Assembly: GCA_034437275.1 (NCBI GenBank)
Contig: DAOTUD010000194.1
Location: 1-20,520 of the forward strand
Origin: TC-15 sp034437275
GTDB lineage: Bacteria > Chloroflexota > Anaerolineae > Aggregatilineales > Aggregatilineaceae
Reading direction: 5' to 3'
DNA length: 20,520 nucleotides
Position 1 is the first letter of the stretch, and each line of letters starts with the position of its first letter. The translations under genes were made by a program, and so were the position numbers. The notes beneath the pieces are model-generated. The model ran no database searches, was not told the origin of the DNA, and saw nothing but the letters and a program-made list of their open reading frames with translations. Below are positions 7,692 to 14,091 of this stretch, in pieces.

Positions 7692-8885
7692 GTGGGTCGT
7701 TGGAAAGATAAATATGTGATCGGCCTCACGGGGAATATTGCGACCGGCAAAAGCCTGGTGCGGCGGATGCTAGAGCATCTAGGGGCGTATACCATCGATG
7801 CGGATGGCTTGTCTCATCAGGCAATGGCCCCAGGCGCGCCGGCTTATAAACCCGTGGTGACGCTGTTTGGACAGTGGATTCTGGATTCTGAACGGCGCAT
7901 TGATCGTTCCAAGCTGGGCGCGGTCGTCTTTGCCCATCCAGAAGCGCTGGCCCGGTTGGAAGCGGTCACGCATCCGATCATCGGCAAGGCGATTGACACT
8001 CTGATTCAGCGTGCACGGCATAAGGTTGTCGTGGTCGAGGCGATCAAGCTGCTCGAAGGCTCGATGGCTGATCAGGTCGATGCCATTTGGGTCGTCGACG
8101 CGGACGAAGAGGTCCAGCTCGAACGGCTGAAAAAACGCGGGCTGCCCCGCCTGGAAGCGCTCAAACGTATCCGCATCCAGAATCCTCAGGCCGATAAGCT
8201 GGCGTGGGCAGACGTCGTCATCAAGAATAACGACACTGCCGAGCAAACCTGGCAGCAGGTGCAGGCTGCCTGGTCCCAGATCGAGGGTGCGCAGGCCGAA
8301 GAAGCGATTCACTCGGAAGTACAGCGCGTCAAGGTGCAGCCCGAGCCGAAATCTAAAGCAGAGGTGGCGCCGGCTGGTAAAGAGAAGATGACGATCACCT
8401 CGCTCGATATCATTCGGGGGATGCCCAAGAACGCCGATCAGATCGCGCAGTTGCTCCAGCAGCAAACCGGCCAGGAACTCAGCCGGACGGATGTGCTGAT
8501 GGCTTTTGGGCAGAAATCCTACATGATGGCGATGGCCAACAGCCAGCCCGTCGGGTTGGTCGGTTTTCTGGTCGAGAATCTAGTCACCCGGGTGGACGAG
8601 TTCCTGGTCGTTGAACAGGCTCCGATCCAGTCGGTGTCCACAGCGTTGATCCAGGCCATCGAACGGGCCTCGCGCGAGCTGCAGAGTGAGGTCGGCTATG
8701 TCTTTGTGCGCGATGACGCGCCAGCCGGGATCGTCAAGGCTTTGGTGGCCGAAGGCTATGAAGATACCACCCTGGAGGACATCAAGGTGCCGGCCTGGCG
8801 CGAGGCGGTGCGCGAAGCACGCCCGGACAACGCCAGAATATTCGCTAAGAAGCTGCGTGCCGAGCGCGTGTTGAAACCACTTTAG
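7692..8885 (+). CDS. coaE: Dephospho-CoA kinase fused to a GNAT-like C-terminal domain
   Basis: Residues 8-200 are a dephospho-CoA kinase, the last step of coenzyme A synthesis (phosphorylation of the ribose 3'-OH). Visible motifs are the P-loop GNIATGKS (14-21), IDADGLSHQ (35-43), VTHPIIGKAI (92-101), the lid-region basic segment LERLKKRGLPRLEALKR and ADVVIKNND (173-181). Typical CoaE is ~200 aa; here a charged linker (about 200-232) leads to another ~165 aa. That part begins with DIIRGMPKNADQIAQLLQQQ and has MANSQPVGLVGFLVEN, an amphipathic helix (315-331) and YVFVRDDAPAGIVKALVAEG. This order is like a GNAT acetyltransferase fold (beta-1/alpha-1, beta-4, alpha-4 region), but no clean acetyl-CoA P-loop (Q/RxxGxG/A) is evident, so the domain may be catalytically dead. 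The start is GTG with GGAGGTAATGCC before it. It is likely co-transcribed with the next small gene. Confidence 0.88.
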   Translation: MGRWKDKYVIGLTGNIATGKSLVRRMLEHLGAYTIDADGLSHQAMAPGAPAYKPVVTLFGQWILDSERRIDRSKLGAVVFAHPEALARLEAVTHPIIGKAIDTLIQRARHKVVVVEAIKLLEGSMADQVDAIWVVDADEEVQLERLKKRGLPRLEALKRIRIQNPQADKLAWADVVIKNNDTAEQTWQQVQAAWSQIEGAQAEEAIHSEVQRVKVQPEPKSKAEVAPAGKEKMTITSLDIIRGMPKNADQIAQLLQQQTGQELSRTDVLMAFGQKSYMMAMANSQPVGLVGFLVENLVTRVDEFLVVEQAPIQSVSTALIQAIERASRELQSEVGYVFVRDDAPAGIVKALVAEGYEDTTLEDIKVPAWREAVREARPDNARIFAKKLRAERVLKPL

Positions 8886-8912
8886 GCTAGAGTAGTACGA
8901 GAAGAGGTTGGT

Positions 8913-9206
8913 GTGGAACATTTGAAAGAGCAACCAGGGCTTGGTCCTGTTATTCGTCTGGTCGAAACCTGGCCGCGTCTTTCGGCCTGGATCGTGTTAT
9001 CGGTGGGCTGCATCGCGCTGCTGGTGTATGAGGCGCGCGATGTTGGCTTGAGCACCGGCAACTGGCTGGCGCTGATCGTGATGACGATTGCTGTCGCCGG
9101 GCTGTGCATTTTGATCGTCAGTTGGGAAGACGAGGAAGAGGCCGAGGCTCCGACGGTTGTCAAGTCGGAGAAGCCCCAGCCTGAGGAAACAAACTCGGCC
9201 ACCTGA
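8913..9206 (+). CDS. Small two-helix membrane protein of unknown function
   Basis: I do not recognise it. The 97-aa protein has two likely membrane helices (about 23-39 and 50-70) and an acidic, disordered C-terminal tail (WEDEEEAEAP followed by charged residues). The start is GTG at 8913 with an AGAAGAGG Shine-Dalgarno. It lies 27 nt after coaE and is followed directly by a terminator, so it is the last gene of the coaE transcript. Confidence 0.65.
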   Translation: MEHLKEQPGLGPVIRLVETWPRLSAWIVLSVGCIALLVYEARDVGLSTGNWLALIVMTIAVAGLCILIVSWEDEEEAEAPTVVKSEKPQPEETNSAT

Positions 9207-9231
9207 AGCAGCCGCGATGACTGCTCGCTGG

Positions 9232-9262
9232 ATGCCCGCTTGCTATGCGGGCATTTTGTGTT
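9232..9262 (+). terminator. Rho-independent-type terminator after the coaE operon
   Basis: A perfect 8-bp stem ATGCCCGC / GCGGGCAT encloses a 7-nt loop and is followed by TTTGTGTT. It lies 26 nt past the stop codon of the small membrane protein gene. Confidence 0.75.
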
Positions 9263-9301
9263 GGGCGGGTCTTGGGCTATGCTTAGTTAGCTGAGGCGTG
9301 C

Positions 9302-9319
9302 CCGTTCGGGTACGAACGG
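9302..9319. promoter_or_regulatory. Perfect 7-bp hairpin/palindrome in the leader of the COG1839 gene
   Basis: CCGTTCGGGTACGAACGG has 7-bp perfectly paired arms around GGTA and ends 24 nt before the ATG at 9344, just upstream of the Shine-Dalgarno AAAGGAG. There is no U-tract, so it is not a terminator. It could be an operator or an mRNA leader structure. It has GTTC and GAAC half-sites in the opposite order to a Gram-positive LexA box (GAAC-N4-GTTC), so I do not call it an SOS site. Confidence 0.4.
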
Positions 9320-9343
9320 TATGTGATGAAAGGAGTCCCAAGC

Positions 9344-9832
9344 ATGGAATTCAGCGTTGTTAAAATTGAAAAGCCGGAGAACTTAAACTTTATTCTGGGC
9401 CAGAGCCATTTTATCAAGACGGTCGAGGACATTCACGAGGCGCTGGTGAACACGGTGCCGGGCATCAAGTTCGGGCTGGCTTTCTGCGAGGCGTCCGGCG
9501 AACGGCTGATCCGCTGGACCGGCACCGACGAGGAACTGACCGCCTACGCCATCAAAAACGCCCAGGCGCTGTCTGCCGGGCACTGCTTTATCCTGTTCCT
9601 GGGCGAAGGCTTTTTCCCGATCAACGTGCTGAAGATGCTCCAGAATGTGCCGGAGATCGTCGGCTTCTTCTGCGCGACCGCCAACCCGACCGAGGTCGTG
9701 ATTGCCGAGACCGACCAGGGGCGCGGCATCATGGGCGTGATCGACGGGTTCACCAGCCAGGGCGTTGAAGACGACGACGGGATCGCCTGGCGAAAGGGCT
9801 TTTTGCGCCAGATCGGTTACAAATTTAGCTAA
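9344..9832 (+). CDS. Adenosine-specific kinase family protein (COG1839/DUF355)
   Basis: The 162-aa protein matches the small family called adenosine-specific kinase (COG1839, archaeal prototype from Pyrobaculum). Characteristic stretches are EKPENLNFILGQSHFIKTVE (9-28), GIKFGLAFCEASGERLIRW (40-58), GHCFILFLGEGFFPINVL (79-96), FFCATANPTEVVIAETDQGR (108-127) and GIMGVIDGFTS (128-138). The family is mostly archaeal with scattered bacterial members, and the kinase activity is poorly established, so the name is only a family label. The ATG at 9344 is set by AAAGGAG eight nt upstream; in-frame GTG/ATG codons at 9323/9326 lie before that Shine-Dalgarno. The protein has no signal or membrane segment. 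The M20 peptidase gene starts 21 nt later. Confidence 0.85.
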   Translation: MEFSVVKIEKPENLNFILGQSHFIKTVEDIHEALVNTVPGIKFGLAFCEASGERLIRWTGTDEELTAYAIKNAQALSAGHCFILFLGEGFFPINVLKMLQNVPEIVGFFCATANPTEVVIAETDQGRGIMGVIDGFTSQGVEDDDGIAWRKGFLRQIGYKFS

Positions 9833-9853
9833 GGGCGACAGCGAAGGAGCTAC

Positions 9854-11233
9854 GTGAATTATATGCCGTACGATACACAAGCGTTTGAGCGCTATATAGA
9901 CCAGCAACGCGACCGCCTGTTGGAGGAGTTCGGCCAGTTCATCGGCCAGATCAGCGTAGCGGCGGATGGGCGCGGCATCCCCGCGATGGCCCGCCTCGTG
10001 GAGCAGCGTTTCCGCGAACTCGGGGCCGAGGTTACAGTGTATGACACGCCCGGCTCACCGGTGATCTATGCCGAGCTCGGCCCGGAAGACGCGGCGCGCA
10101 CCTTGATGATCTACAACCATTACGATGTGCAGCCCGAGGACCCGGTCGACTTGTGGGACACTGAGCCGTTCGAGATGGTGATCGAGGACGGGGTGATCTA
10201 TGGGCGCGGCACGTCCGACGACAAAGGCGAACTGCTGACCCGCATCCAGGCGGTTGAGGCGTGGCTGCGCACCCAGGGTGAACTGCCGGTGCGCATCAAG
10301 TGGGTGGTCGAAGGCGAGGAAGAGATCGGCAGCGTGCACCTGGAGGACTGGGTCGACGAACACGCCGATCACTTGCAGGCCGACGGCTTGCTGTGGGAGG
10401 GCGCAGGCTACGACGAGGCCGGGCGGCCCATGTTCGGGTTGGGCGGCAAGGGCCTGGCCTATTTCGAACTGCACTGCAAAGGCCCCAGCCATGATCTGCA
10501 CTCGTCGGTTGCGCCGGTGGTGGTCAATCCGGCGTGGCGTTTGGTCTGGGCGCTGAGCACGCTCAAGGACCAGGACGACAATATCACGCTGGACGGGTAT
10601 CTGGAGCATGTCCGCCCCCTGACCGACGAGGAATGGGAGCGCATCGACGCAGTGTTGATGGAGTTTGACGCGATGCGCGAACGGTGGGGGATCGAAGGGT
10701 GGCTCCAAGACCTGAGCGATCACGCGGCGCGCCGCCGCTACATCAGCGAACCGACCATCACGATCTGCGGCATTCACGCCGGCTATGGCGGCCAAGGCTC
10801 CAAGACAGTGCTGCCTGCCGAGGCGATGGCCAAACTGGATTTCCGGCTGGTCGATGGCCTCACGTCAGATTTGGCGCACGCCCTGCTGCGCAAACATCTT
10901 GACCGGCGCGGGTTTGATGACATCGAGATCGTCCGGCTGGGGGGTGAGGAGTTCGCCGCCTCGCCGCCGGGCAGCCTGGTGGAACGGACCGCCGCCGCGG
11001 CCAGCGAGGAAACCTGGGGCAAAACGCCCAATATGTTCCCCTGGTTCCCCGGCAGTGGCCCGCTTTACCCGCTGAGCGCGAAGCTGGGCATTCCGGTCAT
11101 CTTCGCCGGGGCGACATGGCACCCGAACGCGCGTCCGCACTCGCCGAACGAGAACATCCTGCTCAAGGATTACTTCGAGTCGATGCGCTTTACCGCGTCG
11201 TTTTTGTCGCACTTTGCGGCGCTGGAAGCGTGA
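9854..11233 (+). CDS. M20-family metallopeptidase (dipeptidase type)
   Basis: The 459-aa cytoplasmic Zn enzyme follows the M20 layout: a catalytic domain split by a dimerisation domain at about 200-320. Metal-site residues visible are H89 and D91 (NHYDVQ), bridging D122 (GRGTSDDKGE), catalytic E156 with ligand E157 (EGEEEIGS), and H429 (ARPHSPNENI). The usual third-site acid is probably E182 in LLWEGAGYDE rather than the more common Asp. The LHSSVAPVVVNPAWRL segment in the lid domain is typical of dipeptidases of the carnosinase/CPG2-like branch. Substrate is not predictable beyond small peptides or acyl-amino acids. The start is GTG at 9854 with AAGGAG just before it; ATG at 9863 is an alternative that shortens the protein by three residues. 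Confidence 0.92.
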   Translation: MNYMPYDTQAFERYIDQQRDRLLEEFGQFIGQISVAADGRGIPAMARLVEQRFRELGAEVTVYDTPGSPVIYAELGPEDAARTLMIYNHYDVQPEDPVDLWDTEPFEMVIEDGVIYGRGTSDDKGELLTRIQAVEAWLRTQGELPVRIKWVVEGEEEIGSVHLEDWVDEHADHLQADGLLWEGAGYDEAGRPMFGLGGKGLAYFELHCKGPSHDLHSSVAPVVVNPAWRLVWALSTLKDQDDNITLDGYLEHVRPLTDEEWERIDAVLMEFDAMRERWGIEGWLQDLSDHAARRRYISEPTITICGIHAGYGGQGSKTVLPAEAMAKLDFRLVDGLTSDLAHALLRKHLDRRGFDDIEIVRLGGEEFAASPPGSLVERTAAAASEETWGKTPNMFPWFPGSGPLYPLSAKLGIPVIFAGATWHPNARPHSPNENILLKDYFESMRFTASFLSHFAALEA

Positions 11234-11245
11234 ACTGGCCCTATC

Positions 11246-11254
11246 TGCTACACT
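11246..11254 (+). promoter_or_regulatory. Candidate extended -10 element (TGCTACACT) before the PPIase gene
   Basis: TGCTACACT fits TGn-TAnnnT and lies 32 nt before the ATG at 11287. No convincing -35 box is seen. It could give the isomerase gene its own start site within the 53-nt gap after the peptidase gene. Confidence 0.3.
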
Positions 11255-11286
11255 GGTACCATCGTTTGGAGCACGGAGGATAAGCA

Positions 11287-11805
11287 ATGGCAAAACAGTA
11301 TAATGCACCGCCCGAGATGCAGATCGAACCCGACAAGAATTACACGGCGACCCTCAAGACCGCAAAAGGCGATATCGTGGTCGATCTGTTTGCAAAAGAA
11401 GCCCCAGTCACGGTCAACAATTTTGTGTTCCTGGCTCGTGACGGGTTTTATGACGATACCACCTTTCACCGCGTGATCAACGGGTTTATGGCCCAGGCGG
11501 GCGACCCGACCGGTACCGGGCGCGGCGGCCCCGGCTATAAGTTCGCCGACGAGCAGAGCGCGCTGGCGCTGGGGCATGACGGGCCAGGGATCCTGAGCAT
11601 GGCCAACGCCGGCCCCAACACCAACGGCAGCCAGTTCTTCATCACGCACAAAGCCACGCCCCATCTCAACGGCAAACACGCGGTGTTCGGCAAGGTTCGC
11701 GACCAGGAAAGCATAGACACGCTGCTCAGCATCAGCGAGCGCGACCCGATGAGCGCCTCCGAACCGGGGGACAAACTGCTGACGGTGGAGATTGCCGAAG
11801 CCTGA
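11287..11805 (+). CDS. Cyclophilin-type peptidyl-prolyl cis-trans isomerase
   Basis: The 172-aa protein is a single-domain cyclophilin that catalyses cis-trans isomerisation of Xaa-Pro bonds. It shows the active-site FHRVINGFMAQAGDP (60-74) with catalytic R62, F67 and Q70, then GPGYKFADE (81-89), GILSMANAGPNTNGSQFFIT (101-120) and HLNGKHAVFGKV (126-137). The tryptophan that binds cyclosporin in human cyclophilin A is H126 here. There is no signal peptide, so it acts in the cytoplasm. An ACGGAGGA Shine-Dalgarno precedes the ATG. A terminator follows 33 nt after the stop. Confidence 0.95.
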   Translation: MAKQYNAPPEMQIEPDKNYTATLKTAKGDIVVDLFAKEAPVTVNNFVFLARDGFYDDTTFHRVINGFMAQAGDPTGTGRGGPGYKFADEQSALALGHDGPGILSMANAGPNTNGSQFFITHKATPHLNGKHAVFGKVRDQESIDTLLSISERDPMSASEPGDKLLTVEIAEA

Positions 11806-11837
11806 ACCGCAGTGCGTCGCTGACATTTGCATCATAT

Positions 11838-11867
11838 AAGTGCGTTTTTAACCGGGCGCACTTTTTT
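11838..11867 (+). terminator. Rho-independent-type terminator after the PPIase gene
   Basis: A 7-bp stem AAGTGCG / CGCACTT with a 12-nt loop runs into a stretch of six T (11862-11867). It separates the isomerase gene from the promoter of the transporter operon. Confidence 0.7.
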
Positions 11868-11892
11868 GTGTACGGCGAATGTGTACTGGCCA

Positions 11893-11921
11893 TTGCCGGA
11901 TGGTGGGGAACTCGCTATGAT
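11893..11921 (+). promoter_or_regulatory. Promoter of the DUF2007-ABC transporter operon, possibly leaderless
   Basis: TTGCCG (11893-11898) and TATGAT (11916-11921) are 17 bp apart. Seven nucleotides separate the -10 from the ATG at 11929, so the transcript should begin at or beside the start codon. This is the main reason to place the first gene's start at 11929, since the alternative ATG at 11917 lies inside the -10 box. Confidence 0.5.
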
Positions 11922-11928
11922 CTGGCGC

Positions 11929-12231
11929 ATGGATGAGAATGCAGTCGAAAAACGACAAGGACCCGATCAAAAAACCTGGTACGTGGTGGCCTACGCGGTG
12001 AGCATGACCGATGCGGAAATCCCAGCGGGGCTGCTGCGGAGCGCGGGGATTCCGGTCTTCCTGTTCCGGGAAGCTGCCGGCAGCAGCGCGATCCCGGTGT
12101 CGGTGGGGCTGTTGGGCGGGGTGCGCGTGGCGGTACCGGAAGCGTACTATGCCGAAGCGATGGCTCTGCTGGATTTCGAAGACGACGATTTCGACGAACT
12201 ACCGGCTGACACGGACGAGGACTCGACGTGA
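11929..12231 (+). CDS. DUF2007-like small signal-transducing-type protein
   Basis: The 100-aa protein has the pattern of the DUF2007 (putative prokaryotic signal transducing protein) family: TWYVVAYAVSMTDAEIPAGL, then LRSAGIPVFLF, a short loop, GGVRVAVPEAYYAEAMALLD and an acidic tail. DUF2007 members have a ferredoxin-like fold and no proven biochemical role. The frame is open back to 11827, but that stretch contains the terminator at 11838 and the promoter at 11893. Its TGA overlaps the GTG of the permease gene by 4 nt, so the two are translationally coupled and it belongs to the transporter operon. A regulatory or accessory role in transport is inference only. Confidence 0.65.
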   Translation: MDENAVEKRQGPDQKTWYVVAYAVSMTDAEIPAGLLRSAGIPVFLFREAAGSSAIPVSVGLLGGVRVAVPEAYYAEAMALLDFEDDDFDELPADTDEDST

Positions 12232-13061
12232 ACCAGGCGAACAGACGCCGACGCCGCGTGCTGGTCGCCTGGCCGGGACGTGTGGTGCGGCGTGTGAACT
12301 GGCTGCCGGTGGTGTTGGCCCCGATCTTGGGGATCGTGCTGCTGGTGGTGTGGGGGGCAGTTGTCCGCGCGGAGTATTACGCGCCGTTCATCTTACCCTC
12401 GCCGGAAAGCGTGTTCGACCGGTGGCAGGCGTTGGCGGCGGATGGCTCGCTGAAGCGGCACACACTCGTCACGCTGCGAGAAGTGCTCTACGGGTTGTTT
12501 TTCGGTGTCCTGGTCGCGTTTGGCACCGGGTACCTGATCGCCAAAAGCCGGATCGTTGCCTACACACTCACGCCCTATCTGGTCGCGCTGCAAGCGGTGC
12601 CCATTGTTGCCGTCGCCCCGTTGATGATTATCTGGTTTGGTCCCAGCACGGACACCAAGGTGATCATCTGCGCGCTGCTGGTGTTCTTCCCGATGCTGGT
12701 GAATACCGTGATCGGCATGCGCAGCATCCCCACCGAACTACGTGACTTGATGCGCTCCCTGGAAGCCAACCCGCTGCAGACCTTTTGGCACCTGGAGTTG
12801 CCGGCGGCGCTGCCGGTGGTGTTGGGCGGGCTGAAGGTGAGCGCGACGCTGTCGGTGATCGGGGCGGTTGTCGGCGAGTTCGTCAGCGCGAGCGAGGGGC
12901 TGGGCTACCTGATCAACTTTGGGCGCGGCACCTACGACACGCCGCTGGTCGTGGCGGCGGTATTGACGTTGACGGTGCTGGCGCTGGTGCTGTATGGGTT
13001 GGCGGCGGCGCTGGAACGTGTGTTGCTCGGCTGGCAGCGCGCGGGCCACCAGCATGTTTAA
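12228..13061 (+). CDS. ABC transporter permease (SsuC/TauC/ThiX-like)
   Basis: The 277-aa inner-membrane protein has about six helices and the BPD_transp_1 domain. The EAA loop, which contacts the ATPase, is at about 175-205 (SLEANPLQTFWHLELPAALP), preceded by PTELRDLMR. The pattern YYAPFILPSPESVF, ALQAVPIVAVAPLMIIWFG and GEFVSASEGLGYLI is typical of the nitrate/sulfonate/taurine/thiamine-precursor group. The N-terminus has a very basic stretch (RRRRRVLVAW...RVVRRV) before helix 1. The GTG start overlaps the DUF2007 stop codon. The solute-binding protein starts 29 nt downstream and the ATPase completes the system. Confidence 0.92.
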   Translation: MNQANRRRRRVLVAWPGRVVRRVNWLPVVLAPILGIVLLVVWGAVVRAEYYAPFILPSPESVFDRWQALAADGSLKRHTLVTLREVLYGLFFGVLVAFGTGYLIAKSRIVAYTLTPYLVALQAVPIVAVAPLMIIWFGPSTDTKVIICALLVFFPMLVNTVIGMRSIPTELRDLMRSLEANPLQTFWHLELPAALPVVLGGLKVSATLSVIGAVVGEFVSASEGLGYLINFGRGTYDTPLVVAAVLTLTVLALVLYGLAAALERVLLGWQRAGHQHV

Positions 13062-13089
13062 AGTGTACTTTGAGGAGAGGAAAAAAAAG

Positions 13090-14091
13090 ATGCGCAATAC
13101 GTTCTTACGGCGGTTGCTCCTGGCGGCGGTGATCGTCGCGCTGCTGGTGGCGGCTGCGCCTCGCCAGTCCGGGGCAGAGGATAACCTGACCGATGTCACG
13201 CTGTTTATGAGCTACATTCCCAGCGTCCAGTTTGCGCCCATCTATGTGGCGGCGGAGCGCGACTACTTCGCTGAGGAAGGCATTGATATTCGCTTTGAGA
13301 ACAATTTTAACGAGGCGGACGGGGTTGAACGCATCGCCAGCAACAACCTACAGTTTGGCCTGATCAGCGGCGAGCAGGTGCTTCTGGCACGCGCCAACGA
13401 GCGCCCGATCGTGTACGTGTTCGAATGGTACCATCGCTTTCCGGTTGGGATTGTCGCGCCGGTCGACGCGGATATCACCGAACCTGCCGACCTGGACGGG
13501 AAGATCGTCGGCGTGCCCGGCCCCTACGGTGCGAGCTACATGGGCCTGCGCGCGCTGTTGCAGGCGGCTGACCTCAAGGAGAGCGACCTGAAGGAACTGC
13601 GCTCGATTGGTTTCACCGCGCCCGAAAGTGTGTGCGAAGGGATCGTCGAAGCGTCAGTCGTGTATATTGTGAACGAACCACTGACCATCGAGCAAGAATG
13701 CACTGACGTCACCGTGATCGAAGTCTCCGACTACGCAACCCTGGTCTCGAACGGGCTGGTTACCAACGACGAGACGATCCAGGAGCAGCCGGAACTGGTG
13801 GCAGGCATGGTGCGGGCCGTCCGGCGCGGACTGCAAGATACCTTCGACGACCCGGACGCTGCTTTTGAGATCAGCGTGGAAAACTATGTGACCGATCTGC
13901 CCGAAAGCCAATACGAAATCCAGCGGCAGGTGCTGGAAAATTCGCTCGCGCTGTGGGAATCGGACGACCTGGGGCGCACCGATCCCGATGCCTGGGTGGC
14001 GACGCAGGAGATTTTGCTCGATACCGGCCTGCTGCGCGATCCGCTGGACGATGTGAGCGTGTGCTACGACATGGATTTCCTGCCTGAATGA
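13090..14091 (+). CDS. ABC substrate-binding protein, NMT1/THI5-like (ThiY/RibY type)
   Basis: The 333-aa exported protein has a signal peptide (RRLLLAAVIVALLVAAAP, likely cut after SGA at about residue 29) and an NMT1/THI5-like binding fold. The stretch SYIPSVQFAPIYVAAERDYF (41-60) with EEGIDI, then NLQFGLISGEQVLLARA (86-102) and EWYHRFPVGIV (112-122), are the hallmarks of ThiY (formylaminopyrimidine) and of RibY-like riboflavin-binding proteins. GKIVGVPGPYGASYMGLRAL (137-156) and a binding-cleft NEPLTIEQEC follow. The ligand is therefore probably a pyrimidine or flavin-type vitamin precursor. Unlike most such proteins in single-membrane bacteria it has no lipobox cysteine. The ATG at 13090 is preceded by GAGGAGAGG; the earlier in-frame frame is out-of-phase read-through of the permease. 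Its TGA overlaps the ATPase ATG. Confidence 0.9.
   Translation: MRNTFLRRLLLAAVIVALLVAAAPRQSGAEDNLTDVTLFMSYIPSVQFAPIYVAAERDYFAEEGIDIRFENNFNEADGVERIASNNLQFGLISGEQVLLARANERPIVYVFEWYHRFPVGIVAPVDADITEPADLDGKIVGVPGPYGASYMGLRALLQAADLKESDLKELRSIGFTAPESVCEGIVEASVVYIVNEPLTIEQECTDVTVIEVSDYATLVSNGLVTNDETIQEQPELVAGMVRAVRRGLQDTFDDPDAAFEISVENYVTDLPESQYEIQRQVLENSLALWESDDLGRTDPDAWVATQEILLDTGLLRDPLDDVSVCYDMDFLPE

Noticed and set aside
9302..9319. LexA/SOS box
   Set aside because: The half-sites are in the opposite order to the Gram-positive LexA box, and the downstream gene is not an SOS gene.
11827..11928. Longer N-terminus for the DUF2007-like protein
   Set aside because: The extra codons would run through an intrinsic terminator and the operon promoter; the domain match begins only after 11929.
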